Source of the DNA: Nostoc cf. commune SO-36
Lineage (GTDB): Bacteria > Cyanobacteriota > Cyanobacteriia > Cyanobacteriales > Nostocaceae
Reading direction: 5' to 3'
NCBI RefSeq assembly: GCF_023734775.1
Contig: NZ_AP025732.1
Coordinates: 992,001 to 1,056,000, forward strand
DNA: 64,000 nucleotides
The position numbers and the translations under genes were made by a program. Shown here in pieces: positions 56,571 to 64,000 of the stretch (its first letter is position 1; each line of letters starts with the position of its first letter). The notes below the pieces were generated by a model, which saw only the letters and a list, made by a program, of their open reading frames with translations, searched no databases and was not told the origin of the DNA.

Positions 56571-59500
56571 TTAAAACACATTTATCTTACCATCATCCGT
56601 AATATATAACGAGCGATCGCCACCAATTAAGTCCTCGAAACCAAATTTGTTATTACCCAAGTTGCGAATATGCTCTACACCGTCGCTATTAATACCTAAA
56701 TGTGATGTCAGGATACGACTTAAATCTTTATTAATGCTCGAAAGGGTACCGTCAGAAACTAAGAATGGTAGGTAGTATCCACCATCGATTAAATTAACAG
56801 AAATCTCTTGGGTCTGAAGATTAGCCGCTTGTATCTCTGTGTCTTGGACTAGGCGGTCTGTTGTTATTAGTTCCAGATAACGCTGCTTTTGTTTCGACGC
56901 TCAAACTAGATGTAGGGTCAAGTAACATACCAGTAAGTGGGTCTCGAATTGAGCCTTTAGCATCATCGACTCGGTATAAGTAAGCAGAGTTATTATTTGC
57001 AGCTTCTGTTTGAAGTGATAAGTTTAGTTTCACTTGCTTATCATTAAAAGCGGCTCCTGCATCAGAAGGAGCTTTTTGGCTTAAATTCTTGAAATTACTA
57101 AAGACTATAATAGGTGCGTCATTGACAGCGCTAACTTTAATGTTGACTATATCTTGTTTTGTTAACGATCCACCTGAGCCAGAGTTACCTAAGTCATTAG
57201 TATTAATGGTAAGGGTATCTTCACCGTTAAAATCTTGATTACCTCGGTAAGCTAAACCTTCAAGGGCACTATTAATATCTGTGATTTTACCCTTGAAAGT
57301 CATGCTGGTGTCAATTGTTCCATCACCTTGCAAGAAGGTTAACCCTGTAATTTGTTTTAAGGTTAAAGCACCTTTAGTGACACCAACTGTTACTTCTAAG
57401 TCCCCTGTTCCTTCATTAACATCAATATCGCTGACCGTGATAGCATTTTTATTAGTAGTGCTAAAGGTTAAATCAGTATCTTCTTTGACAGTTTGCTCAC
57501 CAGGAACAGTATTTATAGGAGCATCATTAATTGCAGTCAGTTGAATTTTTACAGTTTTTTCGTCTTTGAGGATATTACCTTTACCTCTGTTACCTAAGTC
57601 ACTAGTAGATATAGTTAGGTTATCTTCACCTTGGACATCGCTGTTTAAATCTTTATTGCCCAAATAAGTCAAGCCATTGAGAACCTGATTTACTCTGTCA
57701 ATGCTGCCTCTAAAGGTCATAGTCGCATTGCCAAGACCATCGCCATTGGTGAACTGTAAGCCTGTAGTATCACTCAAAGTCAACAAACCACGAGTAACAG
57801 ATAACATTACCTCCAGTATTCCAGTTCCTTCTTTGACATCCACATCGTTGATGGTAATGGCATTTTTATTAAAGCCATTGAAAACTAATGTGAAATCTTC
57901 ATTGATGTTTTGCTCCGCAGGAACGGCAATGACTGGAGCATCGTTTACTGGGTCGATAGTAATTTGAAAACTATCAATGTCAGTTAGAGTACCACCCCCA
58001 CCAGTATTACCTAAATCGTTAGTAGTAACAGTTAAGGTATCGACACCATTTGCATTAAGATTTCCGCGATAAACAAGAGTATTTAAAGCAGTGTTGATAT
58101 CTGCTATTTTGCCACTAAAAATTACCGTGGATGTACCATTAGTATTATTGGTGTTAAAGGTTAAATTAGCGGTATTTTGCAGAGTTAAAATGCCTTTGCC
58201 GACCGACAATTTAACTTCAACTACACCAGTACCTTCGGCAGCATCGACATCCTTTATCTGGATAGCTTTGGCGACAGTTAAAGCTAAATCTGTGTCTTCA
58301 TCTACACTCTGATTAGCAGGAACTGTATTTACAGGTGCGTCATTGATAGCATTTCGTTTGATTGTAACAGTATCAGTATCTGTCTTGATACCACCACTGC
58401 CAGTATTTCCTAAGTCACTTGTGATAATAGTTAAAGTATCATCGCCTTTGGCATTACTATTAGAATCTTGGTTGCCAAGATAAACAAGACCATTAAAAGC
58501 TTGGTTAATTTTATCAACACTACCAGTAAAGGTGAGATTATATTCGCTAACACCATCACCTTCAGTGAAAGTTAAGTCAGAAGTATTAGATAAAGTTATT
58601 AGACCTTTGGTGACAGATAATTTAACTTCAACTTTTCCAGTACCTTCCAAAGCATCTACATCGGTAATACTAATAGCATTACCATTGGCAGTACTGAAGA
58701 TTAACTGGACATCTTCATCAACGGTTTGTTGCGTAGGAACGGTATTTATTGGCTCCTCGTTAACTGGATTGATAGTAATTTGCACTCTTTCGGTATCAGT
58801 TAAAATACCACCAATTCCAGCATTACCTAAGTCGCTAGCAGTAACTGTTAATGTATCGTTGCCGTTAGCGTTGAGATTTCCACGATAAACAAGGCTTTTA
58901 AGGCCGATGTTAACATCGGCAATTTTACCTTGAAAGATGACATCCGATTTACCATTACCACTGCTAGCATCAAAAGTTAGACCAGTTATAACTTTTAAAT
59001 TTAAAGTACCCTTTGCTACCGAAAGCTTAACTTGGACTTCACCAGTACTTTCGGCTGCATCTACATCTTTAACTTGAATAGCGTTAATACCAGTTAATGC
59101 TAAATCTGTATCTTCGTTTATGACCAGACTAACAGGAACAGTAATTTCAGGGGCATCATTGATAGCTATGGTTGTTATTTGGACGGTATCTTCTTTCTTC
59201 AGTTCACCAGGAATCCCAGTATTACCCAAGTCACTAGTGAGAATTTTTAGGGTATCGTCACCATTAAAATCCTGATTTCCTCGATAAGTTAAACCTTCCA
59301 GAGCACTATTAATATCTGTTTGTGTACCCTTTAAGGTAATTGAGTTACTGTTATTTCCTTGTTGAAAAGTTAGTCCTGTTGTTTGTCCTAAAGTTAGTTT
59401 TCCTTTTATGACAGAAAGGATTACTTGCATCTCGTTTGCATTTATTGCAAAATCAATATCACTGATACTAATTGCATTTTGAGTGCTACTCTTAAAGACT

Positions 59501-62500
59501 AAATCCTTGTCTTCCTCTATGCTTTGTAGCCCAGGGAATGTATTGACTGGGGCATCATTAACAGCAGTAACGTTAATTTGTACTGTTTTACTCGCATCTT
59601 GAAGAATGCCACCTTCACCTTTGTTTCCTAAGTCGCTGGTAACAATACTTAAAATATCAGTACCGTTGGAGTTTAAATTTCCTCGATAAGTTAAACCGTC
59701 TAGTGCTTTATTAATTGCACTTAAGGTTCCTTTAAAGAAAATACTAGATTTACCATTACTACTACCTGATAGAAAACTTATACCTGTTGTGTCTGCTAAG
59801 ATTAAGCCACCGTTATTTACAGATAATGTAACTTCTAACTCACCTGTACCTTCATTAACATCAACATCGCTAACAGTAATAGCCTTACCATTAGCCATGG
59901 CTAAAGATTAAATCTTTATCTTCTTCAACGCTTTGGGCACCAGGTACTGTATTAATAGGAGCATCATTAACAGCATCTATGGTAATACTGATTAATTTTT
60001 CATCTTTCTTACTACCACCAATACCAACATTACCTAAGTCATCTGTAATAATTTTAAGCGTATCGATGCCGTTTACATTTGTATTACCAAGATAAGTTAG
60101 GCCATTGAGAGCATTATTAACATCAGCCAGCTTTCCAGTAAAAGTTATACTAGCTTGACTATTGCTATTACCAGAATCAAAATTAATCCCATTGATGGAT
60201 GCTAGAGTTAAAATTCCTTTTGTTACAGAAAGCGTTACTCGTAAAACTCCCGTAACATTTTCATTTACATCTGCATCATCAACTCGAATTAGATTATTAT
60301 TAGCGCTGTTAAAGACTAAAGTATTTTCTTCTTTGACCCTTTGCGCTGCTGGTACAGTATTTATAGGTGCATCATTGATGGCATTGATGTTGATGGTAAT
60401 AGTGCTTATCGCTGGTCAAGTTAGTACCAGCAGCCACTATTGCCTAAGTCATCTGTTAACACACGAACTGAAGCAGTACCGTTAGAGTTAGCATTCGGCT
60501 TAAAGTTCATGCCATTTAAGGCTTTATTGATATCTGTGATGATGCCTTTAAATTGAAGCGTAACATCATCAGTGCCATCCCCTACACCACCAGTAAAATC
60601 TAACCCGCTAATGCCATTGAGGCTAAGAGTACCTTTGTTCGCTACAAGTGTTACTTTAATCGGATTATCACCAGCATCTGGGTCACTTATCGATATCAAA
60701 TTGGCGGCTGTAAATGTTAAAATCTCATCTTCATTGATAGTTTGTGTTCCTGGAACAGTGTTAACAGGTGCATCATTTTCGGCAGTAACATTAATAACTT
60801 AGATACAGCACTGCTAGTTCCACCATCTCCATCATTGACTGTAACCGAAATAGTACGGCTAGGGTTAGGTATATTAGAAATATTTTGATAGGTAAGATTT
60901 TGAATTAAAGCTTTTACAGCAGCTAAAATAGCATTAACGTTAGTAAATCTAATAACTAAGCTTTTGCCACCTGCACCATTATTAGTAGTGTCAATACTGC
61001 CGAAAACAGTTCCGTTATAGCTAACATTTCCACTACTTAAAGTAATACCATTACTACCACTATTAACTGAAATTCGGTCTTCTGCTCCACTACCACTGCT
61101 ATAGTTAATTGTGAGATTACCTGCATTAAAATCAGAGGAATCTATATCCGTAAGGGTAATGTTGCTATTTATAATAGATGCAGCAATATTAAGCGCATTT
61201 TCATTAAAAGTAACAGAAGATATTATATCTTTTACTTCAGGGTTATTGTTGATGTTAGTAAAGCTAATAGTCGGAGTTTTTTGACTAGAAGTGTTATAGC
61301 CATCGCTAAGAGTTATATTAAAAGATGGAGCATTTTCACTACCGTTGTGAACAAATTGAACTACTCCGCTGTTGATATCTTGCTGGGTAAATGTAGTTTT
61401 AGGGATACCATTTAGCCGAAATTCACCATTTTGAAGATTGCTAATAGTATATGTAATTTTACTAAGATCAATGCTATTATCAACATCTGTCGCATTAAAG
61501 TTACTAGAAGAGAGGGTGATTGTGTCACCTTCTTTCACTGCTAGAGTATTGACTTTTAATTGAGGTTCAGTTACAAAACGGATAGAACTAACACCATTAA
61601 GGTTAGATGTATTGACTGAATATGCTACACCAACTGCTTTGCTATTTTCTAATGTACCCTTGCTTAAACCAATGCTGGCATTACTTCCATCATTTGGTGT
61701 TGCCGTTGAATAAATAAAATCAATATTATTGCTGTCTTTGTATAATACAACTTGAAAGGTTATATTATTATTATTTTCAGGTTTGAAGTTAGTCCACTGT
61801 ACAGTAAAACGATTATATTCTGATTTTGTGTAAATTTTTCCTGTGCGGTCAGTAGCAGTTATTTGTGCATCTAAATCATCCCAAAAAGGGAAAATGCTAT
61901 TTAGTGGTACGCCAGAACTAGTAGATGGGATAATAGCGTTATTCCTAAATTGAGCGGTTCCATTAAATGAAATCCCTCCATTTTCACCAATAATTATTTG
62001 ACTGAAATTATTGCCGTAAAAATTAAATTCAAAAGGCAGAGTAATCGGAGTTTGCCCGTCTCTACCTACTGTACTCTGAAAGATGCCAGTAGAACTGATA
62101 TCTGTAAAAGCAACCGTTCCTTTAGTCGCCTCTTTTGAGTCATAATACGTGTAATATTTATCGCCACCCGTTCCAAATACTCAGCATAAGTTACTAACAC
62201 TTCAGGTTGAAATATTAAACCAGGAAAATGTGAAATATCTTTTCCGTAGCGAACATCTAAATCCCACTTACCACCTAAGTTTGAGTTACCAACAGCAGTA
62301 CTAGAAGTGTATATATTAGCTTGAGTAATGTTGTGCAGTTTCTCTAAAAACTGAGTTCCGGCATCCGCACCAACATTACAACCATAAAGAAGAAGCGCAG
62401 GAGTATAGTAGTTAGGAGTTGAATTAAACCAAGTTTGAAGTTCTTGGGTGTAATGTCCTAAAGTTTTTAGGCTTAGTTCCGCATTCCCTAAATAAAGTGT

Positions 62501-62734
62501 TCCCGGTGCCCCGTGTGAGATGATATGTATACTCTCAACATACTGTTGCTGGGACAAAGTTTGTGTAATTTGCTCGACTCCATCAACTTCTGGATGCAGA
62601 ATATAGACTTCTGTACCTGCCTTGATACCATTTCTAAGGTCTTGATAATTTTGTATTTGTGAGTCAATGAATACTAAAATAGAGCTATTTTCTGGAAAAG
62701 ATGCTTGGGAAAATAAGGGCTGGTTAGATTTCAT
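56571..62734 (-). pseudogene. Giant DUF4347 / cadherin-like repeat surface protein, several frameshifts
   Basis: The gene starts at ATG 62734 with a DUF4347 domain (about residues 10-180; YVESIHIISHGAPGTLYLGN, LLLYGCNVGADAGTQFLEKL). It continues with a nidogen-like segment (61560-62100; FEFNFYGNNFSQIIIGENGG), a 60717-61540 segment, then nine repeats of about 110 residues beginning NDAPxNTVP and containing DxDxxEGTG, LTYRGN and DLGNxGxGG. It ends GYYLPFLVSDG ... DDGKINVF (TAA at 56571-56573), resembling a DUF4114-type end. One-base shifts are seen near 62178, 60795, 60435, 60408, 59887 and 56860. The family is linked to secretion and cell-surface adhesion. Confidence 0.75.
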
Positions 62735-63373
62735 ATTTTTACTCGTTATTTTTTGCTATTAATAAATAAAATCTAAAAGTTCAGTTAATTGGTGCTTGAG
62801 TAGTTATCTTCGATTGCAAACTGTTGATATGGTAAGGAGTTATCAAATAACTGTAAGTTCATTACTCTCGCTTGTTATCCTTACCAAGTAAATACTATGT
62901 TGGAGAATTAAATCTTTGAACCCTTTTGAACTTGTTGTTCCTTGTTATTCTAAGTATTTTACATAGTAACAACCTCAGTAATTACTCTTAAATGCAATTT
63001 AAATGTTAATTTAGTAAGTAGATATAATAAAAACAAACTATGCAAAAATAAGTAAATATGGAGAATGTATCTATATGAGGTAACTTATACGTGGGCGCTT
63101 GTTTAAGGGTATTTCTAACTCGTGAGCAAGATCGAACTTTGTTAAGTTTAAGAACACAGGAGCTACTACAGAAAGTTAAATTGCAATGATATTTATACGT
63201 AATTTATATGCAATTAGGGCTGTTAAGCTCGTATAATTACTGGTATAAATAAACGGCAAATTAAAACAGGGCTTGTAAAAATCCTGATTTTATTATGACC
63301 AAACAAAATAAATGTAGAGACATGAAATATCACGTCTCTACAAATCGAGAATCAGCAAATTTTCAATAAACTA
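62735..63373. other. Intergenic region with GTAGAGAC hairpin
   Basis: About 640 bp with no credible gene. TGTAGAGAC/GTCTCTACA at 63313-63342 can form a hairpin of the family also seen near 34361 and 48601, and here lies just after the stop of the next gene on the minus strand. The left part should contain the promoter of the giant gene. Confidence 0.6.
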
Positions 63374-64000
63374 CTAGTTCTTCCTTTCTTCATCAACTAT
63401 AAGTCGAGCCGAAAGTAAGCTGAGATCATCGAGAGTGATAAAGTCTTCGCCAAGACCAGTATCTATATTGGTGTCAACTGAGATAGATTCGATGGTAACT
63501 AAATCGGCTCCTGACCCAAGTAGAATACTTAACTTTTCAATGTCATTGTAGTTAATTTCACCGTTCATGCCGAAGCCAGTAACTAAGGTATCGTTGACAA
63601 TCACTGTGTTGTCTTTTGTATCACCTGAGTCATCAATATTTAATGTATTGCTACCTATACCACCTGATACAATCAGTGCTGCTGAGATATTATCAACAAG
63701 TTGGTTAAGATTGCCGACATTTGCAGTGTCATTGCCAACGCCGAGTTTGACGTTGGTTTCACCAGAGATATTTTCGACATTGACTGTATCATCACCTGCG
63801 CCTGTATCGATATATGTTAGTTGCTGATGAGTGCTTTCAATGCTGAGAATGTCGCTACCCGAACCCATTATTAGGTTTAAATTCTCGAAGTTGCCGTAGT
63901 TAATTTCACCGTTCATGCCGAAGCCAGTAACTAAGGTATCGTTGACAATCACTGTGTTGTCTTTTGTATCACCTGAGTCATCGATATTTAATGTATCGCT
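63374..64000 (-). CDS. 3' end of a repeat-rich surface-type protein
   Basis: The gene enters from the right edge and stops at 63374, so only its C-terminal 208 residues are seen. They are made of a 116-residue repeat with IVNDTLVTGFGMNGEINY and calcium-binding-like stretches (GSGSDILSIES, DTGAGDDTVNVENI, LGVGNDTANVGN). Two copies of a 102-bp block in the window are nearly identical. This looks like an RTX-like or adhesin-type secreted protein. The end SARLIVDEERKN is abrupt. Confidence 0.65.
   Translation of the reverse strand, partial: SDTLNIDDSGDTKDNTVIVNDTLVTGFGMNGEINYGNFENLNLIMGSGSDILSIESTHQQLTYIDTGAGDDTVNVENISGETNVKLGVGNDTANVGNLNQLVDNISAALIVSGGIGSNTLNIDDSGDTKDNTVIVNDTLVTGFGMNGEINYNDIEKLSILLGSGADLVTIESISVDTNIDTGLGEDFITLDDLSLLSARLIVDEERKN
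63548..63997. repeat. Pair of near-identical 102-bp blocks
   Basis: The 102-bp block starting GTAGTTAATTTCACCGTTCA is present at 63548-63649 and 63896-63997, a 348-bp (116-codon) spacing, with about one or two differences. It encodes the repeated NIDDSGDTKDNTVIVNDTLV segment. Confidence 0.85.

Noticed and set aside
57281..60802. Many plus-strand ORFs inside the giant repeat gene
   Set aside because: They repeat with the period of the minus-strand protein repeats and are antisense shadows.

Overview
The window looks like the chromosome of a filamentous, heterocyst-type cyanobacterium of the Nostoc/Anabaena group. The support is frequent HIP1 octamers (GCGATCGC), a C-phycocyanin operon, a photosystem II psb30 gene, a mycosporine-like amino acid cluster, heptanucleotide tandem repeats and many small palindromic or MITE-like elements. 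Species is inferred from gene content only.

Region 1 (1-13.0 kb) is a DNA phosphorothioation (Dnd) defence island: dndC (partial), dndB, an AIPR-like gene split by an ISAzo13-type insertion sequence, a phosphorothioate-type HNH restriction endonuclease, Dnd-associated protein 4, two Uma2-type nuclease genes, dndD with a small translationally coupled gene in front, and a helicase-type Dnd restriction protein. The modification genes are intact as far as seen. The presumed restriction or accessory genes are damaged: a nonsense codon plus an in-frame MITE in the HNH gene, an IS in the AIPR gene, and a 3' frameshift in the helicase. lexA with a good match to the cyanobacterial LexA box follows.

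Region 2 (13.8-28.3 kb) is housekeeping and accessory: argF, tRNA-Thr(TGT), cobU, two family 2 glycosyltransferases with a WcaF-like acetyltransferase, a small metabolic group (NTF2-like, MDR oxidoreductase, Asp/Asn hydroxylase-like, dihydropyrimidinase-like), and an M4 metallopeptidase next to its predicted emfourin-type inhibitor.

Region 3 (29.2-34.0 kb) is the mycosporine cluster mysA-mysB-mysC with mysD convergent. Region 4 (35.3-40.7 kb) is cpcB-cpcA-cpcC1-cpcC2-cpcD-cpcE-cpcF with an attenuator-like hairpin after cpcA.

Region 5 (40.7-54.3 kb) holds scattered genes (DUF1499, DUF4174, HD hydrolase, an acyl-CoA dehydrogenase homologue lacking the usual catalytic motif, putA-type proline oxidation enzyme, a hybrid histidine kinase, a BtuF-like protein, two half-size GDT1/UPF0016 genes, a YkgJ protein, psb30) among several MITEs. 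Two of these MITEs belong to one family with 9-bp target duplications, and one block resembles a non-autonomous IS200/IS605 element. Region 6 (54.4-64.0 kb) holds recJ, with a heptanucleotide repeat inside its coding sequence, a giant DUF4347/cadherin-like repeat protein gene, and the 3' end of another repeat-rich surface-type protein.

A recurring oddity is at least 20 one-base indels in genes whose sense is otherwise preserved, many in short homopolymers and dense at 19-27 kb and 53-62 kb. Assembly error must be excluded before any of these genes is called a pseudogene.
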